Assembly: GCA_021234155.1 (NCBI GenBank)
Contig: JAJEKV010000036.1
Location: 2,470,996-2,534,995, forward strand
Source of the DNA: Isoetes taiwanensis
Lineage: Eukaryota; Streptophyta; Lycopodiopsida; Isoetales; Isoetaceae
Reading direction: 5' to 3'
Length of the DNA: 64,000 nt
Numbering within the stretch: position 1 is the first letter of the stretch; each line of letters starts with the position of its first letter. This document shows, piece by piece, positions 1-9,890 of this stretch. The translations under genes were made by a program, and so were the position numbers. The notes beneath the pieces were generated by a model, which was not told the origin of the DNA, did not search any database, and saw only the letters and a program-made list of their open reading frames with translations.

Positions 1-839
1 TTCTTCCTGGCACTGGATTTTTTCTCTCAATGGTGGTTTGCTAGTGTTAGACATTAATTCAAAACAAAGTTTTTTCTTCCGCGTAACCGTAGCTACATGG
101 ACGGAAATGGGTAACAGGCTGGATATCAGAAAATAGCAGAGTTTGAATTGACTTAGAAACTGGGTTGAGTTTAGTTATAGCAGAGAAGAAAACAACAAAG
201 TTTAAAGCTTCCATAATAGCCCTGCTTGTTCCAGATTTCAGAAGTTTCCAGAGAGTTTAAAGCTTCTGGAATAGCCCTGTTTGTAACAGATTTCAGAAGT
301 TTCCGAAAAGCTTTCAAAAGTTTTTGCATGATTATTCATGATTCATCGATTCATTCTTTAGAAGAAGCCAAAGATATACGATGCTGAATGCTGACCACTG
401 ATGAAACAGGTCGAAATATAAAGCTTTGCCATTCTGAAAGCGAAAAATAAAGGCATGCCATGCTGTTGTCCACAAAAACCGAGATTGAAAACACACTTTT
501 AGGCTATAATTGGATCGTTAAATTGGAAGAACCATTGTTTGAAAGCGCCAGAATCCAGATCAAGTTTTTTGGGGTTGAGTTAGATCTGAAACATAAGAAT
601 TGCGGGTTCAGAACAGTCGATACCAAAAATGGCTGTTTTTTCAAGAAAACAATATAAAGGACCCGTTTTTTGTAACACCATTTTATTCCATGCCGTTTTC
701 CACTTTCGCAACGGCCAGCAAGGAAAAACCATTTTTTTCTGAAAAACGGCAAAAAATTATTGTTTTCCGTAACTATGGGTCAAATGCTTAGGTGGCCCTA
801 TTCTTTAGGGCGTTTGACAACCATAAAGAACCAAACTAA
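1..839. other. Non-coding stretch with a 55-bp tandem duplication
   Basis: No open frame here looks like a protein. Bases 200-254 and 255-303 are two imperfect copies of one unit (start GTTTAAAGCTTC, end CAGAAGTTTCC). The part from about 500 to 790 is AT-rich with many homopolymers and resembles in style the stretch at 54.27-54.55 kb, which could mean a shared non-autonomous element, but I could not define its ends. Confidence 0.5.
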
Positions 840-1165
840 ATAAGTGTTGACTCCAAAATAGCAACATACTTATTCCTTTCTGCAATCCCCTTAAAGTGGG
901 GCATGCCACACATAGCCAGTTCTAACAATGGTTCTAGGAGCTTAAGGAACATGCCTAAAAAGGCCATCAAGTGCATCTGGCTGCTACAGACCAGGTTGAA
1001 GCCTGTGCCATCATTCCCTTCCACGCGAGTTTGCACAGCAAGAAGACTTCATCGGCAGGTCATAAGAATTCAAAGCAAGAAACAGGCTAGGGGATTCGAA
1101 CCCCCTATCGCATTGCACAGCTCTAAGCAGCTTGGCCACCCTTAAAGGGCAAGGGCTAATCCCAT
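840..1165 (-). mobile_element. Candidate tRNA-derived SINE
   Basis: Read on the minus strand, about 1150 to 1090 contains a box-A-like TGGCCAAGCTGC and, about 35 nt further, a good box B (GGTTCGAATCCCC), the spacing of an internal RNA polymerase III promoter. The T-arm folds, but the seven bases before box A do not pair with those after the T-arm, so it is not a working tRNA. The following 250 nt are unique-looking. A tRNA-derived SINE or a tRNA pseudogene fits. The 3' limit is a guess. Confidence 0.35.
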
Positions 1166-1431
1166 GCAAATGCACATGCAAACATACAACCATTTTGCCT
1201 CCTTTTTTATTTTATTTTTCCAAGTACTTTTCTCATGCAACTAATAAAAATCAATCAAACATCAAAATCTGTTTTTTTTCCCAAACACACAACACCTTTT
1301 TTCCCCTTCCAAATACACAGGCATTTTCCACATATATTTTTCAGATTTTTTTTCTTTCACACAATGCAACAGACCTGCACAAATAGAATTCACGAAAGAA
1401 ATAATATAACAACAGAAAATGAATTCAATAC

Positions 1432-1975
1432 CTAATTGTTATTCATGGTAGCATTGTGCTGCCTCGTCATTGCATCAATGTGCCTCAACTCCCTAATCAG
1501 AAGAGCTCTTGTCAAGTTCATATGCGCTCGCATATGCTGGCGCTCAGCAGAGCTCAGCTCCACCTCCTCCCATTCCATGTATGAAATTGCATCCTCTAAA
1601 GCTGCAAATAAACAACCCAATTGCATCCTGAATAATCGAATAGAGGCGGCCACATACTCGGCAAGCGTATTGATGTCCACAACGGAGTGAACCACCTCCA
1701 AGGCCACCTGCACTTGCTCCCCATTTGGAGAGAACACAACGGGAGAGGGCATGACATTATGTATGATATCATGAGTACTTGGACCAAATGCAAGAGGCCT
1801 CACAAGAGGGGAAGCCAAGGCATGTTCATCACTAGTAAGATCAATTACCTCATTACCATGGGCTGTCCTGGCCTCCACAAACCCCACATGACAACTGATT
1901 TCGGCAGCTCCAGGCTAGCCCCCAACAAAAGCCCCAACCACGCTCCCATTACCAATCTCCATCTCTAAACCAGGC
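1432..1975 (-). pseudogene. Unrecognised protein exon with a SUMO-interacting-like motif, one in-frame stop
   Basis: A minus-strand frame stays open from 1887 to the stop at 1432 (about 150 aa). The same frame continues upstream to about 1975 with one TAG near 1930 (reads ...GAFVGG, stop, PGAAEISCHVGF...). Near the start of the open part is NEVIDLTSDE, which matches the usual SUMO-interacting core (hydrophobic V-I-D-L-T followed by acidic residues). The C-terminal third is rich in predicted helix (YMEWEEVELSSAERQHMRAH). No family is recognised. It may be the last exon of a real spliced gene shared with 2008-2256, since a GT (near 2030) and an AG (near 1950) could remove the gap, or a pseudogene. 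The stop could also be a sequencing error. Confidence 0.4.
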
Positions 1976-2007
1976 ATTACCAAAGAATTGCAAACAAAGA
2001 AACGTGA

Positions 2008-2256
2008 TCAACGAGAGAAAGAATATTTACAATGAGACCAAAAATGCCTCCACTCATCCAACCGCCATTCTGTGGTATCCAAAGCAAGGTAAGAAGGCCC
2101 AGGCACATCAACAATTGTCTCAGGCCTATGCTCATCATCTTGCCTCGACATTTCCTTAGGATAAGAAGCAGAGGACCAATAGAGCATGTCCGATATAAAG
2201 GGGAAGATAAAAAAGCATACTGCAATCATTAAACTGATGCCTTTCTCAGCCAGCAA
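2008..2256 (-). pseudogene. Second piece of the same unrecognised minus-strand gene
   Basis: Open minus-strand frame of about 80 codons containing DMLYWSSASYPKEMSRQDDE and VPGPSYLALDTTEWRLDEWR, protein-like sequence rich in W, D and E. A CAG that could act as splice acceptor lies near 2221. It sits directly upstream (in minus sense) of the frame at 1432-1975 and directly downstream of a LINE tail. The most economical reading is two neighbouring exons of one gene, with the LINE inserted in the preceding intron. The function is unknown. Confidence 0.3.
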
Positions 2257-2269
2257 ATGCTCACCCTAT

Positions 2270-2845
2270 AAGACAGGAAGGAAGGAAGGAAAAAATTTTA
2301 ACGTCCACGGAACCCAATCGGGTTATGGGACCAAGTACATAAGGGACCCAAGTCCTCGGACCGAAGTCAAACAAGAACATGGGCGAAGCCCTTAAACCAA
2401 AGCACAACGTGAGCTAGAACACAACCATCATGACCGGTTAAAAACCACACTGAAAAAACCGTTGCCGGGATGACTATGGTCGCTCACCGATCCAAAAATC
2501 CATGTTGTTGCACAAGCAACAAGCATACCTTCATACCTCCAAACAGTAAAGCTTCACCAAGCAACTCCAACCGTAACCTCTTCACAACTGGGTGCTGGAA
2601 AGCGACGCCCCCTAACGCCAATCGCCCGGACACGCAGGAAGGCGGCCGTAAAAACCGCCGGGGAAATGCGCCCATCGAGGTGCCTCCTCACCCATCCACC
2701 AGCCTAAAGGCGCCCGACACCGGTATCTTGTAGCGGATGACATCCACTCGAGCACACATGGGAGCCATCCTTCATCTGCCGCCAACGCCATCCATCATCG
2801 CATCCGCCGGGCAGGCCTCGTGGCAAATTAAGGGGCGGTATTATT
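2270..2845 (-). mobile_element. 5'-truncated LINE 3' end with (CTTCC)n-type tail
   Basis: On the minus strand this ends in GGACGTTAAAATTTT followed by CCTTCC repeats, preceded by a conserved CCCATAACCCGATTGGGTT block. The same end block occurs at 9.9 kb and 50.2 kb with different microsatellite tails, which identifies a LINE family by its shared 3' end. The interior is GC-rich and has no intact reading frame. The 5' limit is judged from the drop in GC near 2.84 kb. Confidence 0.65.
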
Positions 2846-3213
2846 GGCTAGTGGAAGATACATAGCAACCGACAGAAATCTTATCTAGCCGACAATTTCA
2901 CCCCAGTGGTTTCAGAAGAGTATGGGTCAAAAAAGTATAGCATTTCTCTATGCAATACTTCAAATTGGATCCAGTCCTTATACATGACAGCAAAGAAGTT
3001 CACAATTTGTTTAAATCCGTGATTGTATCATGCAATCTTTCCCAGCAAGCCTTACAGGCAAAGATTGACACCGTGCTATGCAGCTAGAGATGAAAAAAAT
3101 CGTAGCCTAGAAAAGAATCCGTTCTGCCATATCTAAGTCATGTCCCAAAAGGGCTATAATTATGTCTGTAAGAAACTAAGCTAAAAAATATATGTAGATA
3201 ACATAGAAATACC
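2846..3213. other. No gene seen
   Basis: AT-rich DNA with no long open frame, clear repeat or RNA gene. It may be intron if the minus-strand exon at 3214-3385 belongs with those at 1.4-2.3 kb. Confidence 0.5.
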
Positions 3214-3385
3214 TGCACATTCTATAGGGTCTAAATCCAACTGATTAAGAAGCTTGTTTGGTATCTGACATCTAGATATGTCGAATCTAGTTCTTCTTTG
3301 ACAAAACTTGAATCTATATAAAGATATCGCTTCCAAAAAATCAGAAGCACTGCAAACTCCTTGCTGAAGCAGTTTCCGACATCTA
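3214..3385 (-). other. Possible protein-coding exon, unrecognised
   Basis: On the minus strand an open frame (CRKLLQQGVCSASDFLEAIS ... NQLDLDPIECAG) is bounded by an acceptor-like TTATAG upstream and by CAG followed by GTATTT, a good donor, at its end. The peptide is well mixed in composition, unlike the flanking non-coding DNA. With the frames at 2008-2256 and 1432-1975 it could form the 3' part of one minus-strand gene. No family is recognised; this is inference from the splice-site setting. Confidence 0.25.
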
Positions 3386-3429
3386 TAAGTCTGGCATGAT
3401 TCCACTAGAGGAAACGAAAAGAAAAGCAC

Positions 3430-4330
3430 GAAAAATCCAACTTTTTACTTGGATAATCAATGACAGATTATCAACGACCTCCACTAATCTTCATCTGGAT
3501 CTTTTAACTAAAATGCTAATATTCCTGGTTCTAGCAGAGGCCCGCTCCTTTTGCACCCCAAGCAATCTCCTGACCTATTTTTCGAATATTTTCTAATTTC
3601 CCTACCCGTAGATCTAGAAAAATGGGGATCATACGGTTTAGGTTATACCATCTCAGATTTTGATGAGGTGGAAGTGATACGTGGATAGGCTAGAATTGCA
3701 AAGAAGACTGTAGGCTTAGTTGGGCTGGCGTGCTAAAAAGGGGTTTTAGGGTTTTGTTGCAGCAGCGAAATGGCTTGGCCAATTTGCCAAAGTTATGGTG
3801 ATTTGCTCAGATAAATCCGGCAACAGGTAATAGGTCTTATTGCTTGCCTTCCAAATTAGTTGACCTTACTTAGTATTCTTTTTATTCGTTGGTCACCTTC
3901 GGGGCTTCTTCGTTCACCAGCGCTGTGGGCGTTTATTTTTCTGGAGCATCATGGGCGACAACAATAGATCGGACCAAAGCCAAAGGCTTCTTTCTGTCTT
4001 CCCCCTCCATTTTCCACCTCAGATAGATTCAATAATGGAGCATCGGTGTAGAAATTTTAAGATCTGAAGGTGCAATGCGGTTGATTTTAGCACTTCCTAC
4101 TATTCTTTGAGCTTGAATCTGTTTCAGAAGGTCACAGGTTTGGTGGGTTGGGCGAAAAACATAAAGGAGGTCCTCTTCATGCCATAGCTGCTAAAACTCT
4201 TAACACTTCAAGATATGCCATCGCTATTTTGGCAGTTACACCATGCTGTGGAAGTAGACAAAGGCGGTCCTTCTAGACCTCCTAAATCCGTTGCTAATCA
4301 CCATGATAAGCTTCCAGTTGTTGAAAATAA
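3430..4330. other. No confident gene; upstream flank of the MOCOS-like remnant
   Basis: Short open stretches only. If the MOCOS-like gene once had an N-terminal part it should lie here on the plus strand, but I could not read one with confidence. There is an ATG in a fair context near 3952, followed by only about 28 codons. Confidence 0.4.
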
Positions 4331-4370
4331 TGCAGAACCTCTGTAGAAGACCATATACGCAGCCTTGAAG

Positions 4371-6705
4371 ATTTTTTTTTTTTTTTTGATGAACGTGGAC
4401 CTTTATTACTCAAAAGAATACAAAGAGTACATGGGAGACTCAAAACCCAGTGGAGAAGATATCCACTAGAGCAACACTACCCACCACATACATAACATAG
4501 AAAAGCAGAGAATACAGATCACCATGAGCACAACTGTTTGCTATGAGTAGGTGTGAATCTGAAGATATTGTTCCCAAATGACACTTTTGATGTCATCCTT
4601 CAAGGAAGAACATTTGTACGCCTTCACAATGCGACTACGGGCATCGCTAAGCACTTGCGTATCCGAAAAGAGCTGTCCCTTGAAGATGAGGAGATTTCGT
4701 CTCTTCCAAATAGACCATATGATCCAAGCAGATGCTAAGTGGAAAGCCCTCTTTGCCAACTTATCCCAAGAACTAGGATAGACTGACAAAAGGACCTGCT
4801 GACTATTCAAGTCACAATGGAAAAGACTCAGAAGCCACTGCCAAGCAGGTCGAACGTGGTGACACAAGAAAAAATAGTGCTCAATTGTCTCATCCCTCTC
4901 ACAGGTGCAAAGAGGGCGATCACGAGACTTCGGATCTTAAATCGATGAACAACAGTGTTTACCCGCACGCATCTATGAGTGATCTGCCACCATAAAATGG
5001 ATAGCTTAGGATGAAGCAATTTATCCCATACCCATCGCTAGACTGCTTTATGATGAGGCTCGGGGATAACTAAAGGCCACTTTGGCGATGGAGGCAACAC
5101 CTCGTGATGAAGCAGACCACATACATCGAAAGTGCACCAAAGTGCTCCTCCTTAACATCGCCATGAACCACCCAGAGCCGGGGAGCCACGCCTTGTGGGT
5201 GTGGAGGAAGTGTAGCAGCTACTTTTTCCAAATGCTCCGGTCCCAACGGCGGAGAAGGAACTTCAATTTGAACTCATTCTACGCCAACAATCTTGTCTCA
5301 TTATACCATGCGGATATCGTGAGCACACCTACCGCTGCGCCACCAACGCTATACAATGGATGGATGTAAGAGACCCGGGGGACAATGATGACCGGCACCC
5401 AAAGGGATCCACCAACAACGGTCAGAGGGATCTGTGGGCCATTGGATGGAACTGAAACAAAGTGCGCCTGATCTCTGGCGCTTAGCAACCCCTTGAGGAA
5501 AGGAGATGCATTAGGATATGGAGAAAGTGGATATAATAATGCCCATGGGAGGAGAGGCTTAATGGATGGAGAGCCAAAGGAAATGCACCTCTCAGAAGGA
5601 CTGGTGAATGAGACGATGCCCGAGAATTATCGCGATTATTGAGAATCCGCCACATGAACTTAGAGATCAGCACCTTGCTCGAGAAGAAAGTGAATCATCC
5701 CCAGCCCCCACAAAGTTTAGGCATAATGCACTTCGCCCAACTAACTTTAACATCGGCTCCTTCTTCGCCACCACCCGGATGAAGTTCCCGACAAAGGCGA
5801 ACAATGAGCTGCATCTTTGACTGCGGTGCCAGCAAGATGGATGCCATGTAGACATGTGTACCACTCAGAACTGACTTTGCCACAGTTACACGACCAGCCA
5901 TGGATAACTTAGCCGTGGACCACCAGAACAAATGCCTTTCCAACCCCTTAATAATGACATCCCACGCATCACCAGATGAGAGGTGTATACCAACTGGAAT
6001 GCCTAGAAGCTTAGTTGCCTTCCCATGAGGAAGAACCTTCCATGGAAATGCAACCACAGAAGACGGCACTGGAGAGTCTAGGGCCCATAGTGCAGTACAC
6101 TTTTGCCACCCCACAAAGATACCAGAAGCCAAAGAGAAACTGTCCAACAAGGAAATGGCATTCTGCAAATTCTGCTCATCAGCCATTAAGAACAAGAAAG
6201 TGTCATCTGCATACTGATTACAGATCTCTTGTGAACCATTATTCATGGGAAGACCATGCAGGATGCCTTCCTGCACTGCAAGAGAGAATACCTGAGAAAG
6301 AATCTCCGCCACAATTGTAAAAAGCAACGGCAAGCCGGAGGATAGCCCCCCATGAATGCCACGCCCCATCTGAAAAATGTTGATGGTTCTCCTTGAAAAA
6401 TAACCAAGAACGAAAGCGTAATAATGAAGTTTCATAACATCTATTGCGAACTGGGCACCAAAATCAAGACGTAAAAGGCACTGCTCTAGGAAACTCCAGT
6501 CAACACTGTCATATGCTTTTGCAAAATCCAGCTTCAAGTATACAATGGGGTAACCATGCATTCTAGCCCCCAATAGAGACCCTCATAAGCTGCTGCCACA
6601 TTATTCAAGATACACCGGCGAGGCAAGCAACCTGAATGCGTGGAGGAGATGGACTCGGTAAGCACGCCACAAAGCTTCTGAGCAAAAGCTTTAGCAAAGA
6701 TCTTG
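4371..6705 (-). mobile_element. 5'-truncated L1-type LINE with RT and zf-RVT domains
   Basis: Minus-strand LINE inserted in the MOCOS-like remnant. The poly(A) end appears as a T run at 4371-4387. CTTGAAGATTTT occurs at both edges (4364-4375 and 6702-6713) and is the likely target-site duplication, although the 5' copy also reads as RT coding sequence. The RT begins with KIFAKAFAQKLCGVL (about 6710) and runs through LKLDFAKAYDSVDW and NQYADDTFLFL (catalytic YADD intact) to KLSMAGRVTVAKSVLSG (about 5.9 kb). A zinc-finger RVT module (LSILWWQITHRCVRVNT, about 4.99 kb; a long open stretch at 4541-4867) follows. Several frameshifts separate the blocks. The endonuclease and ORF1 are absent, so it is dead on arrival by 5' truncation. 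Confidence 0.9.
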
Positions 6706-6794
6706 AAGATTTTCCTTCTTTGGTTTCATCTTTCCTTGCCTTTAAGCAGACATATTCCAAATTCCCAAATACCTTTACAGTAGATGATATCCGT

Positions 6795-6965
6795 TCCGAG
6801 GAATATACAGATCTTCAGTAGAAGGGACATGTTTGTCTAGACTATTGTGGCTCCGAGGAATATGCACATCTTCAGCAGAAAGGACATGTTTGTCTAGACT
6901 ATTGTGGCTCCGAGGAATATGCACATCTTCAGCAGAAGGGACATGTTTGTCTAGACTATTGTGGC
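6795..6965 (+). repeat. 57-bp tandem repeat, three copies, in frame
   Basis: Copies start at 6795, 6852 and 6909. Each encodes 19 residues, SEEYAHLQQKGHVCLDYCG or a close variant; copy 1 has TAG in place of the CAG codon. Only the last copy continues into the family sequence FGLFS. Family members have this segment once, so the expansion is secondary. Confidence 0.95.
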
Positions 6966-7127
6966 TTTGGTCTGTTTTCTCTACTTCAAAGACAGATGGA
7001 TCCATTCAAGTCCTCTTTTAGCCTCTCCCATATGTCTGTAAATCTGCCTGCTCACGCGACGTATGGTACTGCAAATGAGGGCTCCATTGAATGGGGGATC
7101 CGACGAAGAATAATGGAATATCTGAAT

Positions 7128-7427
7128 ATCAATGATAATGAATACAACATGGTTTTTACTGCTAGCAAGAGGACAGCTTTCAAGCTCCTTGATGAATCAT
7201 ATAAGTTTCGAGCCAATCCCAGGCTGATAAATCTGTATGACCATAAACGTGAGTCTGTTGATTTTATGGTGGAGTCTATCAATGACAATGAATACAACAT
7301 GTTTTTTACTGTTAGCAAGAGGATAGCTTTTAAGCTCCTTGCTGAATCATATAACTTTCGAGCCAATTCCAGACTGATCACTATGTATGACCATAAAAGT
7401 GAGTCTGTTTATTTTATGGTGGAGTCT
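7128..7427 (+). repeat. 150-bp in-frame direct duplication
   Basis: Copies 7128-7277 and 7278-7427 abut exactly and encode 50 residues each, from INDNEYNM to FMVES. The copies differ at several positions. Copy 2 (LLAESYNF, LITMYDHKSESV) is closer to the usual family sequence than copy 1 (LLDESYKF, LINLYDHKRESV). Confidence 0.95.
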
Positions 7428-7436
7428 GCCTTATAA

Positions 7437-8588
7437 ATTTATGATGCCACACTGGCAAGCAGATATGGGATTGAGGCTAATTGATTACTCTCCCAGTAAA
7501 TGTCAGTAAATGCCGCACTACTATGTCTAGAGTAGAGAGACCTATGCAAATAGGGGTAGGGACATGCCAGTACAAGATGGTGAGTGGTCCTTGGGGATGG
7601 TGCGTGGTCCTTGGGGTCCTTTTCAGGATTGATGGCTGCTACCACATGGGCGAGGCTCTCCAACAACGACAAGAGGAGTCTGGCCCGGATTTTGATACTG
7701 CGAGTTCTGGGCAAAGGGTATTTTGGCATCATCTGATGGATGGACTAAGGGAGATCTTCCGGCTAGCTTGAGAAGAAAGGTACAAACTGATGCATAAAAA
7801 GAAAGAAAAAAAAAGTCACCTGCAACATATCGTGACTCTTTGCCGGACTGGAAATGCCTAGGAAGTGTTGAAGAAGCAGAATATATCTCGGCTTGCTGGT
7901 CCTTGATCCCACAACAGTATCAACACAGCTAATCCTCAGAACCCTAAACTAGTTCGGTGCTGCAATTTATTGCAGCCACAACCAATAATTCAAAATCCTT
8001 TTCGGCTCCTCCAATGCTTGACGATTGCCAGAACCTTTTTTATTATTCCATGTAAGAACAGATTCTAAACTCCTTTGATGAAAATCCGCAACAGCCAAGC
8101 TCCAAATAGAGCTATTTGGAATATAAGCTTCTGGAACCGAGCTTGGGCTATGTAAAGCCTGGTTGCATGCCTATAGTTTTGGGTTCTTCAGGACCGGAAA
8201 TAGATGCTCGAACTTTCCTATTTATGCTCTTCTGATCTCGAAAATATATGCTCCTTTGTGGCGGAAATGCAAAAGTATCGAACCCTCAGAACCCTTAAAT
8301 AATCGAACTCCTAAAATGATCGAGTTCTAAAGCAGAAAAGCTCGAGCCTTGCATGCCTAACATTCTTTTTTCTTCTTCTTTATTTTTTTTTTACCAAAAA
8401 TTAGATATAAGGGTAAATGACCATCGTCGAATTTTTTAAGCAACCCAAATCAACGAACCAAAGAAGACGCACTCTAGAAATACTAATTAGTATGCCTCCA
8501 CGAATACAATGCCGAAATCATAGGAAAACCATGTGAACGTATAAAACTACAAAAATAACCCCATGTCATTGTGCTATATGTTCCTTAT
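7437..8588. other. No gene seen
   Basis: Several short open frames, none recognisable. The plus-strand frame around 7640-7770 (GEALQQRQEESGPDF ... WHHLMDGLREIFRL) is protein-like and may be an exon scrap. From about 8150 to 8360 the sequence repeats TCGAAC/TCGAG words in a degenerate way. Confidence 0.4.
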
Positions 8589-8811
8589 TAATGCTATCAA
8601 GTTCTTAAGCCTTCAGGTTTTTGAATTCAAAGCTTTTGCCTTGCCTAATTATCGCCTACCCTTGATTCAAAACCTGTGTTTATTCAAGATCCTTGTTGAG
8701 AAGACAAGATAAGGAACTCTTATTGGATTTGAGCCCGGTTGGTCGAACATCCTTAATATTGGATTTGATCACTTCTTTTATTTCTTTTTAAAGTTATCAT
8801 TATTTGTATCA
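8589..8811 (+). repeat. 5' LTR fragment
   Basis: From TTAATGCTATCAAGTTC to GGATTTGATCA it aligns with the right LTR at 21040-21215 at moderate identity. It lacks the first 350 bp or so of the right LTR. The end is placed at the CA (8810-8811) just before the primer site; the right LTR loses similarity about 40 bp earlier, so that copy may be trimmed. Confidence 0.6.
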
Positions 8812-8813
8812 AG

Positions 8814-8826
8814 TGGTATCAGAGCC
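8814..8826 (+). promoter_or_regulatory. Primer binding site (initiator tRNA-Met type)
   Basis: TGGTATCAGAGCC, the standard plant retrotransposon primer site complementary to the 3' end of initiator tRNA-Met, two bases after the LTR end. Confidence 0.85.
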
Positions 8827-8849
8827 AAGTTCTAGTCCAGGAACCTGTG

Positions 8850-9890
8850 CTAATGGCTAACCGTTTTAATATTCCTAATAGTTAGTATAAGCAAGCACTA
8901 AGAATTGCAAAGTATAGCAAAAGAAATCACTAGACATATAAATATACCTTTGCCTACATTTCATGAGGATTGTAGCCCAATACTATCCAGTAGCCTCGAT
9001 AACCAAGAAGCCCTCTACCTGCCAATCCTCCTCCACCTGTAAATCTACCACCTGCTAATACATTGTGATCTAATTCCAACTAAGATCTTACAGTTGTTGT
9101 AGAAGCGGAAAATCAAAATAAAAAAGAGAAAATAGTGAAATAATTGGAGAAGGTGGATCTACCTTACTTCAGCAATTGAGTAACTATTAAGCTGATGCAG
9201 GTGAGAAGTTTTGTTGGAATCTGGGAGAAGGATTTTGAAAGGGTTAACGCAGTTGAACAAGAAAAACTTCAAGCCATGGACACATATTTGGATGTCCAAG
9301 CACAAATCTAGTGGCAAGGCAGACAGATGTAGCCAGAGCTTAATTCATAGAAAGAATTCTGAAGTGCATTAAAAGCACATTATTTGCCTACAAATTATTA
9401 TGAGACACTGCAAAAAGAATAGAATCTTGTAAAATAGGATGATAGAGAGACAATATCTGACTTAGTCATTTGAAATCTCAAGTTCAGAACCTCAAGTTCG
9501 AAATTCGAATGAAGATGAGCTTTTGAGGAAGTTTATGAATGGACTATGAGAAGATATTTTTACAGAGTTAGATCTTATTGAACCAATAATTATGAAGGAT
9601 GCAATTAAAAAGGCAGGAGCTGCAAAATGAAAATTTATTTTCAAGATACACAAACTAGTCATTTGGGATGGAGCATCTTCTATGAAACAAAAAGGGATGA
9701 AGAGTGAAAATTTTGATAATAGAAGGGACGAGAAATAAAAGAGGACGTGATGAACGAGAATCAAAACCAAATAGAAGGAGTGGAAAAGACTGGAACAACA
9801 GATAAAAACTCAAGCAAGAGCAAATAAAGCGCCAAGGACTTGATGCTATATATATGTGGAGGAGTGCATTATCAATCCAATTGTCTTAAG
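8850..9890 (+). pseudogene. gag remnant with CCHC zinc knuckle
   Basis: Many stops, but the end of the region keeps a zinc-knuckle sequence, YICGGVHYQSNCLK, at about 9845-9887, matching the C-x2-C-x3-H-x4-C form common in plant gypsy Gag. A shift before it displaces the first cysteine. The LINE tail begins right after the knuckle. Confidence 0.6.

Larger units (their letters stand above)
4331..7436 (+). pseudogene. Molybdenum-cofactor-sulfurase-like gene remnant, split by a LINE
   Basis: Plus-strand frames 4331-4375 and 6706-7436 join across an antisense LINE into one protein-like sequence: EDHIRSLEDFPSLVSS, then FPNTFTVDDIRSEEY, GHVCLDYCGFGLFS, VNLPAHATYGTANEGSIEWG, IMEYLNINDNEYNMVFTASK and AFKLLDESYKF. 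These match, in order, the N-terminal half of the plant MOCOS-like (NifS-like, PLP-dependent) family, where DYCGFGLFSYLQ, SNHALYGGAEKGTVE and NEYGLVFTVSRGSAFKLLAE are typical. It stops at 7436, before the PLP-lysine region, so it is truncated. Inside are a 57-bp unit repeated three times (one TAG in copy 1) and a 150-bp unit repeated twice, all in frame. The truncation, the LINE and the stop make it a pseudogene; the family call is good. Confidence 0.8.

Noticed and set aside
1086-1150. tRNA gene on the minus strand (box A, box B and T-arm visible)
   Set aside because: The acceptor stem does not pair, so it is not a functional tRNA; kept only as a possible SINE head.
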